From Mucilaginibacter celer (lineage in GTDB: Bacteria > Bacteroidota > Bacteroidia > Sphingobacteriales > Sphingobacteriaceae), in assembly GCF_003576455.2 (NCBI RefSeq), contig NZ_CP032869.1, positions 4,650,001 to 4,714,000 of the forward strand: a DNA stretch of 64,000 nucleotides, written 5' to 3'. Within the stretch, counting starts at the first letter, position 1. Each line of letters starts with the position of its first letter. Made by a program: the position numbers and the translations under genes. Below, piece by piece: positions 18,220-25,897 of the stretch. The notes beneath the pieces were generated by a model. The model was not told where the DNA came from, did no database searches, and saw only the letters and a program-made list of their open reading frames with translations.

Positions 18220-18301
18220 CGTCATTGCGAGGAACGAAGCAATCCCAAACTATACAGAACGGATCTGCAAATCGGGGATTGCTTCGTACCTCGCAATGAC
18301 G
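18220..18301. repeat. 82-nt palindromic intergenic repeat, copy 2
   Basis: CGTCATTGCGAGG ... CCTCGCAATGACG with perfect terminal arms and the same centre type (CTATACAG) and orientation as the copy at 2405. Confidence 0.92.
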
Positions 18302-18337
18302 GGATTAATAAGAAAACAAAAACTTAAATTACTCAAT

Positions 18338-18386
18338 ACAATAAAATCGGTGAAATCATCACAAAATCGGTGAAATCCCCAAAAAC
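18338..18386. repeat. Word-type repeat (AATCGGTGAAATC) before ilvC
   Basis: Two near-perfect copies of AAAATCGGTGAAATC directly upstream of the ilvC start. The same word family is at 24686, 41270 and 58279. Confidence 0.8.
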
Positions 18387-18395
18387 AAAAAAACA

Positions 18396-19454
18396 ATGGC
18401 AAAACTAAATTTCGGCGGCACTGAAGAAAACGTAGTAACCCGCGAAGAGTTCCCTTTATCAAAAGCTCAGGAAGTATTAAAAGACGAAGTTGTAGCGGTA
18501 ATTGGCTATGGCGTACAAGGTCCTGGTCAGGCTCTGAACCAGAAAGACAATGGTATCAACGTAATTGTTGGTCAGCGTAAAGGCACCAAAACATGGGATA
18601 AAGCTATCAGCGATGGTTTTGTACCAGGTGAAACACTTTTTGAAATTGAAGAAGCCCTTGAAAGAGGAACTGTTATCTGCTACTTATTGAGCGATGCAGC
18701 CCAAATCGCGTTATGGCCAACTGTTCAAAAACACTTAACTCCAGGTAAAGCCCTTTATTTCTCTCACGGCTTTGGTATCACTTTCAACGAGCAAACAGGC
18801 ATCGTTCCTCCTGCTGATGTTGACGTGTTCCTGGTTGCTCCTAAAGGTTCAGGTACTTCATTGCGTCGTATGTTCTTGCAAGGTCGTGGCTTAAACTCAA
18901 GCTACGCTATCTTCCAGGATGCTACCGGTAAAGCATTTGATCGCGTTATCGCTTTAGGTATCGCTGTAGGTAGCGGTTACTTATTCGAAACCAACTTCAA
19001 AAAAGAAGTATACAGCGATTTAACCGGCGAACGTGGTACTTTAATGGGTTGCGTTCAAGGTATCTTCGCTGCTCAATATGATGTATTACGTAGCAAAGGT
19101 CACTCTCCATCTGAAGCGTTTAACGAAACAGTTGAAGAGCTTACCCAATCATTAATGCCGCTTGTTGCTGAAAACGGTATGGACTGGATGTATGCAAACT
19201 GCTCAACTACTGCTCAACGTGGTGCGCTTGACTGGTGGAAAAAATTCCGTGATGCTACTAAACCGGTATTTGAAGAACTTTACGAAAGCGTTGCTACCGG
19301 TAAAGAATCTCAACGTTCTATCGATTTGAACAGCCAACCAGATTACCGCGAAAAACTGGATGCCGAATTGAAAGAATTACGCGAAAGCGAATTATGGCAA
19401 GCAGGTAAAACTGTACGCAGCCTACGCCCTGAAAACCAGGTTGTAGAAGCTTAA
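18396..19454 (+). CDS. ilvC: Ketol-acid reductoisomerase
   Basis: 352 residues. The Rossmann motif GYGVQG lies near residues 37-42, followed by the NADPH loop VGQRKGTKTW, the HGFGITF segment, and the C-terminal catalytic knot with DLTGERGTLMG and ENGMDWMY. It isomerises and reduces acetolactate to dihydroxy-isovalerate. Codon use is strongly biased to frequent codons, more so than in its neighbours, consistent with high expression. A word repeat begins three bases after the stop. Confidence 0.97.
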   Translation: MAKLNFGGTEENVVTREEFPLSKAQEVLKDEVVAVIGYGVQGPGQALNQKDNGINVIVGQRKGTKTWDKAISDGFVPGETLFEIEEALERGTVICYLLSDAAQIALWPTVQKHLTPGKALYFSHGFGITFNEQTGIVPPADVDVFLVAPKGSGTSLRRMFLQGRGLNSSYAIFQDATGKAFDRVIALGIAVGSGYLFETNFKKEVYSDLTGERGTLMGCVQGIFAAQYDVLRSKGHSPSEAFNETVEELTQSLMPLVAENGMDWMYANCSTTAQRGALDWWKKFRDATKPVFEELYESVATGKESQRSIDLNSQPDYREKLDAELKELRESELWQAGKTVRSLRPENQVVEA

Positions 19455-19598
19455 TTTGAAGTCTTAAGTCGGAAGTATTAAGTTTTAAGTCAAATCAGCT
19501 TATTACTTTATACTTCTGGCTTAATACTTAAATCATCATTGCTCAAGTCTAATACTTAAAACTTCTGACTTAGTACTTTAGACTTAATACTTAAATAA
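19455..19598. repeat. Word-type hairpin repeat (AAGTC..AAGTATTAAG family) between ilvC and leuC
   Basis: The whole gap is made of AAGTCTTAAGTCGGAAGTAT-like words in the first third and their complements (ACTTCTGACTTAGTACTTTA) in the rest, giving a long imperfect hairpin. It runs from the ilvC stop to the leuC start. The same word family occurs in frame inside ispG (28976-29072, 29600-29677). Confidence 0.85.
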
Positions 19599-19599
19599 A

Positions 19600-21027
19600 A
19601 TGGGACAAACATTATTTGATAAGATCTGGGATGCGCACGTCGTCAGCAGCAGCGAGGGGTTCCCGGATATTTTGTATATCGATACACATTTCATTCACGA
19701 GGTAACCAGTCCGCAGGCATTTGATGGTTTGCGTACAAGAGGTTTACCCGTTTTCAGGCCAAAACAAACTGTGGCCACTGCCGATCATAACGTTCCTACT
19801 ATCGATCAGCACTTACCCATTAAAGAAGAACTTTCACGCTACCAGGTAGATATGCTTACCAAAAACTGTAAAGAGTTTGGTGTTGAGCTATATGGCTTAG
19901 GCCACCCGTACCAGGGTATCGTTCACGTTATAGGCCCCGAGCTGGGCATCACCCGTCCGGGTGGTACTTATGTTTGCGGCGACAGTCACACTTCAACCCA
20001 TGGCGCTTTTGGTGCTATTGCCTTTGGTATCGGTACATCGCAGGTTGAGCAGGTGTTGGCTACACAATGTTTACTTCAGTCGCGCCCAAAACGCATGAAA
20101 ATTGAAGTGAACGGTAAATTACAAAAAGGCGTTGGTGCCAAAGATATTATCCTTTACATCATTGCGCAGATCTCGGCTGCCGGCGGTACCGGTTATGCTG
20201 TAGAATATGCAGGCGATACCATCCGCTCGTTGAGCATGGAAGGCCGCATGACCATCTGTAACATGAGTATTGAGATGGGTGCCCGTTGCGGACTGATTGC
20301 TCCCGACGAAACCACCATTAACTATGTAAAAGGTCGCGAATTTGCCCCTAAAGGTGAAGAGTGGGATAAAGCAGTTGCTTACTGGCAAACGCTGTACTCT
20401 GACGAGGACGCCCAGTTTGACGCGGTACTTTCATTCAAAGCAGAAGATATTGAGCCGATGATCACCTACGGAACCAATCCGGGTATGGGTATCGGTGTTA
20501 CACAACACGTTCCTGAAACAGCGTCGTTTGAGGCCAAAGAACAGGGATCATACAAAAAAGCCCTCGATTACATGGGCCTGCACGATGACGAAACACTATT
20601 GGGCAAACCGATAGATTACGTATTCATCGGCAGCTGCACCAACTCGCGCATTGAAGACCTGCGCCAGGTAGCCGAGTTTGTAAAAGGCAAACATAAAGCC
20701 GATAATGTTACCGTATGGGTAGTTCCCGGCTCTAAACAAGTACAACAACAAGCCATAGCCGAAGGCCTGGACAAAATATTTAACGAAGCCGGCTTCCCGC
20801 TAAGAGAACCAGGCTGCAGCGCATGCCTTGGTATGAATGAGGACAAGATCCCCGCAGGTAAATACTGCGTATCAACCTCAAACAGAAACTTTGAAGGAAG
20901 GCAGGGACCTAATAGCCGTACATTCCTTGCAAGTCCGTTAACTGCGGCTGCAAGTGCGATAACGGGGAAGGTTACGGATATTCGCGAAATGTTGTCTGAA
21001 TCAGAATTTGCAGAATTAGAGAATTAA
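19600..21027 (+). CDS. leuC: 3-isopropylmalate dehydratase, large subunit
   Basis: 475 residues of the aconitase family. The cluster ligands are in IGSCTNSRIEDL and GCSACLGMNEDK, with the substrate motif CGDSHTSTHGAFG near residue 127. With LeuD it isomerises 2- to 3-isopropylmalate. The protein should end near DIREM; the last dozen residues (SESEFAELEN and the stop) are encoded by the left inverted end of the inserted element at 20996-21566. The same tail sequence type is found on IspG. Confidence 0.97.
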   Translation: MGQTLFDKIWDAHVVSSSEGFPDILYIDTHFIHEVTSPQAFDGLRTRGLPVFRPKQTVATADHNVPTIDQHLPIKEELSRYQVDMLTKNCKEFGVELYGLGHPYQGIVHVIGPELGITRPGGTYVCGDSHTSTHGAFGAIAFGIGTSQVEQVLATQCLLQSRPKRMKIEVNGKLQKGVGAKDIILYIIAQISAAGGTGYAVEYAGDTIRSLSMEGRMTICNMSIEMGARCGLIAPDETTINYVKGREFAPKGEEWDKAVAYWQTLYSDEDAQFDAVLSFKAEDIEPMITYGTNPGMGIGVTQHVPETASFEAKEQGSYKKALDYMGLHDDETLLGKPIDYVFIGSCTNSRIEDLRQVAEFVKGKHKADNVTVWVVPGSKQVQQQAIAEGLDKIFNEAGFPLREPGCSACLGMNEDKIPAGKYCVSTSNRNFEGRQGPNSRTFLASPLTAAASAITGKVTDIREMLSESEFAELEN

Positions 21028-21566
21028 CAGAATTATAATAAAACTTAGCTGCAAGTTTTAATTGAAGTCCAATGGAAAAAGATAGGCTCACATACAGCAT
21101 AATTGGTTGCGCTATGCGGGTTCATAATACATTGGGTAATGGGTTCCAGGAGGTAATTTATCAGCGATGTTTGGCTATCGAATTTGAAGAAGCCGGAATA
21201 GGCTTCGCGAGAGAATTAGAACATCCGATATTTTACGAAGGGATCGAAGTTGGGACAAGAAGGGCCGATTTTGTAGTTGAAGGGAAAATATCGGTTGAGT
21301 TGAAAGCGATAATTAATTTGGAGGATGTGCATTTAGCGCAGGCTAAGAATTATACTGTTGCTTACGATTTTCCGATAGGTTTATTGATAAACTTTGGAGC
21401 CCAGAGTCTTCAATATAAACTGATCTTCAACCCAAAATATAACATTAAACTAAATTGAAAATAGGAACAGTATTTAAAAACTTAAAGGTGTTTGTAAGCT
21501 ACAAAGGCATTTTATAAGGCATACAAGCATTCTGTAAATTCTAAAATTCTGTAAATTCTGATTCAG
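20996..21566. mobile_element. Candidate mobile unit: GxxExxY gene between inverted word repeats
   Basis: The left end (20996-21034) starts CTGAATCAGAATTTGCAGAA. The right end (21528-21566) read on the minus strand starts CTGAATCAGAATTTACAGAA. The two are about 39-nt inverted repeats with 14 identical outer bases and few differences beyond. The only gene between them is the GxxExxY gene. The unit separates leuC from leuD: its left end supplies the leuC stop and its right end abuts the leuD ATG. Mobility is inferred. Confidence 0.55.
21072..21458 (+). CDS. GxxExxY family protein (PD-(D/E)XK-like fold)
   Basis: 128 residues. The family motif G-x-x-E-x-x-Y is at 24-30 (GFQEVIY). A possible nuclease-type active site follows: Asp66 (RRADF) and Glu76-x-Lys78 (VELKA), the order expected for PD-(D/E)XK folds. 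The family is small, of unknown function, and common in Bacteroidota. It has no relation to leucine synthesis yet sits between leuC and leuD, flanked by inverted repeats. Its base composition is more AT-rich than the leu genes, in keeping with insertion. Confidence 0.85.
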   Translation: MEKDRLTYSIIGCAMRVHNTLGNGFQEVIYQRCLAIEFEEAGIGFARELEHPIFYEGIEVGTRRADFVVEGKISVELKAIINLEDVHLAQAKNYTVAYDFPIGLLINFGAQSLQYKLIFNPKYNIKLN

Positions 21567-22154
21567 ATGACTAAAATATTCAAACATACACAAACCACAG
21601 TGGTGCCACTCCCTATCGAAAACATCGATACGGACCAGATCATTCCTGCAAGGTTTTTGAAAGCCACTACCCGCGATGGTTTTGGTAATAACTTATTCCG
21701 CGATTGGCGTTTTGATGAGAACGATAACCCTAAGGAGGATTTCGTACTTAACCACCCAACTTTTAGCGGTAAAGTCCTGGTGGCCGGCAAAAACTTTGGT
21801 TGCGGCAGTAGCCGTGAGCACGCTGCCTGGGCTATTTCTGATTATGGTTTCGATGCCGTAGTGAGCAGCTTTTTTGCCGATATTTTTAAAGGCAACGCCC
21901 TTAACAACGGCTTATTACCGGTACAGGTAAGCGACGATTTCCTGAAAAAGATCTTCGACGCGGTTTATGCCGATCATAAAGCTGAAGTAGAGATCGACCT
22001 GGAAAGCCAAACCATCACCATCTCATCAACCGGCGAACAGGAAAGCTTCGAGATCAACCCATACAAAAAAGCCTGCCTAATAAATGGCTACGATGATATC
22101 GACTACATCCTAAGCCAAAAAGGCAAGATCGAGGAATTTGAAATAGCGAGGTAA
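21567..22154 (+). CDS. leuD: 3-isopropylmalate dehydratase, small subunit
   Basis: 195 residues, normal length. The family motifs IDTDQIIPARFLK and GKNFGCGSSREHAAWAI are clear. It forms the swivel domain that pairs with LeuC. The ATG follows immediately after the right inverted end of the GxxExxY unit, so its upstream leader is made of repeat DNA. An AAGTC-type word repeat starts two bases after the stop. Confidence 0.97.
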   Translation: MTKIFKHTQTTVVPLPIENIDTDQIIPARFLKATTRDGFGNNLFRDWRFDENDNPKEDFVLNHPTFSGKVLVAGKNFGCGSSREHAAWAISDYGFDAVVSSFFADIFKGNALNNGLLPVQVSDDFLKKIFDAVYADHKAEVEIDLESQTITISSTGEQESFEINPYKKACLINGYDDIDYILSQKGKIEEFEIAR

Positions 22155-22245
22155 TTAAGTCGAAAGTCTCGAGTCAGAAGTTCTAAGTCAAAAAAATGAC
22201 TCAATGACCTAATGACTGCGAAGCAAACAATGACAGCAAAGCAAA
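22155..22245. repeat. Word-type repeats between leuD and the methyltransferase
   Basis: 22155-22193 holds AAGTCGAAAGTCTCGAGTC-type words, the family found between ilvC and leuC and inside ispG. 22193-22245 holds a run of AATGAC words (ATGACTCAATGACCTAATGA) up to the next start codon. Confidence 0.65.
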
Positions 22246-23043
22246 ATGACTGAACAAAAACATATCCAGAGAGAAGGTAAAGGTACCGCCAAATTATTCG
22301 ACGAACGGAGTTTAGCGAATGATTATGCTACCCTTGCCCCCCTGCTTAAGCCGGGCATGAAGGTGCTGGATGTTGGTTGTGGTACGGGCGCGATATCCAA
22401 GGATATCGCAATAATGGTTGGCGAAAGCGGTCATGTTACGGGCATTGATAATACTGAATATTTTATTGAGAGCGGTAAGGAAACTTACGCTTCGGTAAAA
22501 AATTTGGAGCTGATATATAGCGACCTTTTCGGCTTCGAGCCGGGTGAGCAGTATGACCTGATCGTTTCGGCAAGGGTACTGCAATGGTTGAGCAACCCGG
22601 TTGAGGCTTTGAAAAAAATGTATTCATTGCTGAAACCCGGTGGTACAGTATCTATTTTAGATTACAACCACGAGGCTTTGCAATGGCAGCCGCAGCCACC
22701 GGTAAGTATGCAGCGCTTTTATGCTACCTTTTTAAGGTGGAGGGGCGATGCGGGCATGAATAATCATATTGCCGAAGACCTGCCAGATTATTTGAAGAAA
22801 GCAGGTTTTACCAATATCGAGGAGTTTGATGCCGATGAAGTTTACCAAAAAGGCGAAGCCAATTTTGTAAGCAAAGCAGGCATCTGGGCCAAAGTAGCGC
22901 AATCCAAGCAAATGGTTGAAGAAGGCTATATTGACGATGAATCGCGCTTGCAGGCTATTGATGAGTATACCGAATGGGTGGAAAATGAGGCCGAGCAAAT
23001 GGTAATGAGATTGAAAGAAGTACGCGGCGTAAAACCCGAATAA
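22246..23043 (+). CDS. Class I SAM-dependent methyltransferase
   Basis: 265 residues. The SAM-binding motif I is VLDVGCGTGAISKDIA, with motif II around GIDNTEYF and a post-motif VLQWLSNPVEALKKM typical of the UbiE/Methyltransf_11 group. It lies between leuD and leuB on the same strand. Its substrate is unknown; its place in the leucine operon could mean a link to an isopropylmalate intermediate, but it may simply be a passenger. Confidence 0.82.
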   Translation: MTEQKHIQREGKGTAKLFDERSLANDYATLAPLLKPGMKVLDVGCGTGAISKDIAIMVGESGHVTGIDNTEYFIESGKETYASVKNLELIYSDLFGFEPGEQYDLIVSARVLQWLSNPVEALKKMYSLLKPGGTVSILDYNHEALQWQPQPPVSMQRFYATFLRWRGDAGMNNHIAEDLPDYLKKAGFTNIEEFDADEVYQKGEANFVSKAGIWAKVAQSKQMVEEGYIDDESRLQAIDEYTEWVENEAEQMVMRLKEVRGVKPE

Positions 23044-23069
23044 ATAAAACATCTATAAAACAAAAACAC

Positions 23070-23086
23070 CGCTGCCTATGGCAGCG
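23070..23086. other. Perfect 7-bp hairpin just before leuB
   Basis: CGCTGCC-tat-GGCAGCG. It contains an ATG in frame with leuB at 23078 and ends 9 nt before the preferred leuB start. No T-run follows, so it is not a typical terminator; in mRNA it would hide the upstream ATG. Confidence 0.5.
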
Positions 23087-23095
23087 ATAAGGGTT

Positions 23096-24172
23096 ATGGG
23101 AATTAAAAAACACATTTTAGTAATACCCGGCGACGGGATAGGTCCCGAGGTTACCACTTGGGGTAAAGCGGTTTTAGAAAAGATCGGTCAGAATCATGGC
23201 CACGAATTTACGTTCGATGAAGCCCTGATGGGTCACGCGGGTATTGAGGCTACCGGCAATCCGCTGCCTGATGAAACGCTTGAAAAAGCTAAAGCAAGCG
23301 ATGCTATCCTGTTTGGCGCTATCGGTCACATTAAATATGATAACGATCCGTCGGCCAAAGTTCGTCCGGAGCAGGGATTGTTAAAAATCCGTAAAGAGCT
23401 TGGCTTGTATGCCAACCTGCGCCCTATTATGTTGTTTGATGAGCTTCTGGATGCATCAAGTCTGAAGCCAGAGATATTAAAAGGAACCGATATCCTTTTC
23501 TTCCGCGAGCTAACCGGCGACGTTTACTTCGGCGAGAAAAAACGCAGCGAAGACCGTAATACCGCTTCCGATTTGATGATCTACTCACGTTACGAAGTTG
23601 AGCGTATCGCTATCAAAGCTTACGAGGCAGCACGTGTGCGCGGCAAAAGATTATGCTCTGTTGATAAAGCAAACGTACTGGAAGCTTCACGCCTATGGCG
23701 CGAGGTAGTACAGGAAATTGCCAAACAATATCCTGATGTTGAAACCGAGCACATGTTTATCGATAACGCGGCTATGCAATTGGTTAAAAACCCTAAAAAG
23801 TTTGATGTGGTATTAACAGCCAATCTTTTCGGCGATATCCTAACCGACGAAGCATCACAAATTGCAGGTTCGATGGGTATGCTGGCTTCGGCTTCGGTTG
23901 GTGACGGTACAGGATTTTTTGAGCCTATCCACGGTTCGGCACATGATATTGCCGGTCAGGATAAAGCTAACCCGCTGGCCTCTATCCTATCGGTTGCCCT
24001 GATGCTTGAAATAAGCTTCGGCCTGAAAGAGGAAGCCAAAAAGATAACCGACGCTATCGATAAAGCACTGAAAGACGGCTACCGCACCGGCGACATCGCT
24101 GATGCCAATACCGACAAAGCCAAAATTTTAGGCACCACGGCAATGGGCCAAAAAGTGCTTGAATATTTATAG
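23096..24172 (+). CDS. leuB: 3-isopropylmalate dehydrogenase
   Basis: 358 residues from the ATG at 23096 (MGIKKHILVIPGDGIGPEV), the usual start; an in-frame ATG at 23078 would add six residues but lies in a hairpin. Signature segments: IPGDGIGPEV, RELTGDVYFG, and the metal/NAD site in DILTDEASQIAGSMGMLASA. It oxidises and decarboxylates 3-isopropylmalate with NAD. Length is normal. Confidence 0.96.
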   Translation: MGIKKHILVIPGDGIGPEVTTWGKAVLEKIGQNHGHEFTFDEALMGHAGIEATGNPLPDETLEKAKASDAILFGAIGHIKYDNDPSAKVRPEQGLLKIRKELGLYANLRPIMLFDELLDASSLKPEILKGTDILFFRELTGDVYFGEKKRSEDRNTASDLMIYSRYEVERIAIKAYEAARVRGKRLCSVDKANVLEASRLWREVVQEIAKQYPDVETEHMFIDNAAMQLVKNPKKFDVVLTANLFGDILTDEASQIAGSMGMLASASVGDGTGFFEPIHGSAHDIAGQDKANPLASILSVALMLEISFGLKEEAKKITDAIDKALKDGYRTGDIADANTDKAKILGTTAMGQKVLEYL

Positions 24173-24187
24173 TAGCTATTGATTGTC

Positions 24188-24601
24188 ATGATGACGAAGT
24201 TCAGCATCTTCATGATGATCCTGTTCCTCTTCTGCAGCTACGGAGCTAATGGCGGAGGAGGAACATTCGCCTTTATCGAGGTGCTGATGGCCATGAGCAT
24301 GGACGATAACGAAAAGCTTGAAAACCTGGTACTGATATTGGCCATAGCCAGCCAGATAGCCGGAGTTTACGCCATTATCCGCTCAAACAGCAAATTGATG
24401 CTTGGGGTGGTTATAGCGCTAAGCCTGGTGGTGATTGTAGTAACCGCTGCTTCGGCAGATGCTATTGGCAAGGTGATTTGGGTGAATAGTTTGTTTGTGG
24501 TGTGTGCGGTGGTTTATACTGCATTGCATTTTAAGAATAAGGCAAAAGCGCGGGCAAGTGCGATTCCTTCCCAGGGGAAGGAGGAGGAAGGGGTTAGATA
24601 A
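24188..24601 (+). CDS. Small membrane protein of unknown function
   Basis: About 137 residues from ATG 24188 (a second ATG follows; an upstream TTG is less likely). Four hydrophobic segments: near 4-18, 36-58, 66-87 and 93-110. No known family is recognised. The last 13 or so codons (from AIPSQGKEEEGVR) lie inside a GGGAGGG-type repeat that also occurs at 62227, so the native C-terminus was probably replaced by repeat DNA. It is positioned between leuB and a methyltransferase with no obvious link to leucine. Confidence 0.6.
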   Translation: MMTKFSIFMMILFLFCSYGANGGGGTFAFIEVLMAMSMDDNEKLENLVLILAIASQIAGVYAIIRSNSKLMLGVVIALSLVVIVVTAASADAIGKVIWVNSLFVVCAVVYTALHFKNKAKARASAIPSQGKEEEGVR

Positions 24602-24680
24602 GCATTAGTGTATATGCATGTAGCAGAAACCCCTCCCTGCCACTACACAGCCAGCCGCACCCCTCCCGAGGGAGGGAATT
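24560..24680. repeat. GGGAGGG palindromic repeat of about 120 nt, copy 1
   Basis: Begins TGCGATTCCTTCCCAGGGGA, contains GGAAGGGG and AACCCCTCCCTGCCAC, and ends CCCTCCCGAGGGAGGGAATT. The copy at 62227-62350 has the same order of blocks. The start overlaps the coding end of the preceding gene. Confidence 0.85.
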
Positions 24681-24685
24681 AAAAA

Positions 24686-24757
24686 AGAGCAATCGGTGAA
24701 ATCCCGGCAAAATCACAATCGGTGTAATCAAAAAATCATCGGTGTAATCAAAGAAAA
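24686..24757. repeat. Word-type repeat (AATCGGTGTAATC), upstream of a methyltransferase
   Basis: Three to four words: CAATCGGTGAAATCCC, CAATCGGTGTAATC, CATCGGTGTAATC. They end a few bases before the start codon, as in the family copy before ilvC. Confidence 0.8.
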
Positions 24758-24759
24758 AA

Positions 24760-25515
24760 ATGAAATGGAACGCTGATTTATACGACCAAAAGCATGCCTT
24801 CGTATTTAAATACGGAGAAGATGTGCTTGAGTTTTTGGATGTGAAACCTGGAGAGCGCATCCTCGATCTGGGTTGCGGCACAGGCCATTTAACTAAACAG
24901 ATCCAGGACAAAGGTGCCGTAGTAAAAGGTACCGACTACTCGCCCGAAATGATAGCGCAGGCTAAACAGCTTTACCCGGATGTTGATTTCGCGGTAGAGA
25001 ATGCAGCTGATTTTTATACCGACGAAAAGTACGATGCCGTATTCTCAAACGCGGCCCTGCATTGGGTGCTTGATGCAAACGGCGCTATCCGAAGCGTATT
25101 CAACAGCCTGAAAAAAGGCGGTCGTTTTGTTGCGGAGATGGGTGGCAAAGGCAATGTTGAGCGTCTGATTGAAGCCACTAAACAGGTATTACACAACCAC
25201 GGCTATAATGAAAAAGCCGATACCAAAGTTTGGTACTTCCCATCAGTAGGCGAATACACCACCAAACTTGAAGAGCACGGTTTCAGGGTTACCTACGTAA
25301 TTCATTACGACCGTAAAACCCCCCTTCAGGACGGCGACCAGGGCGTAGCCAAATGGATCACCATGTTTGGCGCACAATTTTTAGACGGAATTCCGGCAGA
25401 TGAAAAAGAACAGATCCTGGCCGAGATCACCAAAAAACTCGAACCTTTTTATAATGAAAACGGCCAATGGTACGCCGATTATAAAAGGTTAAGGTTTATT
25501 GCAGTAAAAGAGTAA
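24760..25515 (+). CDS. SAM-dependent methyltransferase, trans-aconitate methyltransferase (Tam)-like
   Basis: 251 residues. Motif I is ILDLGCGTGHLTKQI, followed by TDYSPEMIAQAK and the segment FSNAALHWV, which parallels the NASLQW block of E. coli Tam; the N-terminal WNADLYD also resembles Tam. Tam-type enzymes esterify trans-aconitate, and the yeast relative also methylates 3-isopropylmalate. Sitting between leuB and leuA, it is a candidate for methylating an isopropylmalate-type acid, which is inference from context. Confidence 0.75.
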   Translation: MKWNADLYDQKHAFVFKYGEDVLEFLDVKPGERILDLGCGTGHLTKQIQDKGAVVKGTDYSPEMIAQAKQLYPDVDFAVENAADFYTDEKYDAVFSNAALHWVLDANGAIRSVFNSLKKGGRFVAEMGGKGNVERLIEATKQVLHNHGYNEKADTKVWYFPSVGEYTTKLEEHGFRVTYVIHYDRKTPLQDGDQGVAKWITMFGAQFLDGIPADEKEQILAEITKKLEPFYNENGQWYADYKRLRFIAVKE

Positions 25516-25546
25516 ATAGAAGACGAAGAAAATCGCTTTTAGAAAA

Positions 25547-25690
25547 CGAGGCTCCTATGGAGCCGGGAGAACGGAGCAAAACATAACTATAAACACGATA
25601 CTCCTAACGGAGTTATGAAAGTACCCCAGAGGGGTAACGTGTTTATAGCAGGAGATTGAAAGAATTTTAGGGCTCCAGAGGAGCCAAGTA
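25547..25690. repeat. Nested hairpin repeat of about 145 nt, copy 2
   Basis: Outer arms CGAGGCTCCTATGGAGCC and GGCTCCAGAGGAGCC; inner flanks CTATAAACACG and CGTGTTTATAG. The right inner mini-hairpin is ACCCC-aga-GGGGT, where copy 1 has ACTCC-tac-GGAGT: both sides of the stem changed together. Confidence 0.85.
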
Positions 25691-25716
25691 CCGCCGATTT
25701 GTAGAAGCGATTTCGA

Positions 25717-25878
25717 GGAATTTGAGATATGAGATTTTTTTCTCTAACTTGAATATCCGCTTGAAGAAAGTAATAGGAAGAATTAATTAAAGAAGATACG
25801 GGTCGCAAAAACTCTTATCTAACATAAAAACAAACACTGATGGAGGATGCGAGTCTCAAATCTCATATCTAACATCAC
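25717..25878. repeat. Word-type hairpin repeat (GATATGAGATT / AATCTCATATC) before leuA
   Basis: Arms GAGATATGAGATTTTT at the left and CTCAAATCTCATATC at the right enclose about 110 nt without a gene. With the nested hairpin repeat this accounts for the 382-nt gap before leuA. Confidence 0.6.
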
Positions 25879-25897
25879 AAAATTTAAATAAAACGAT

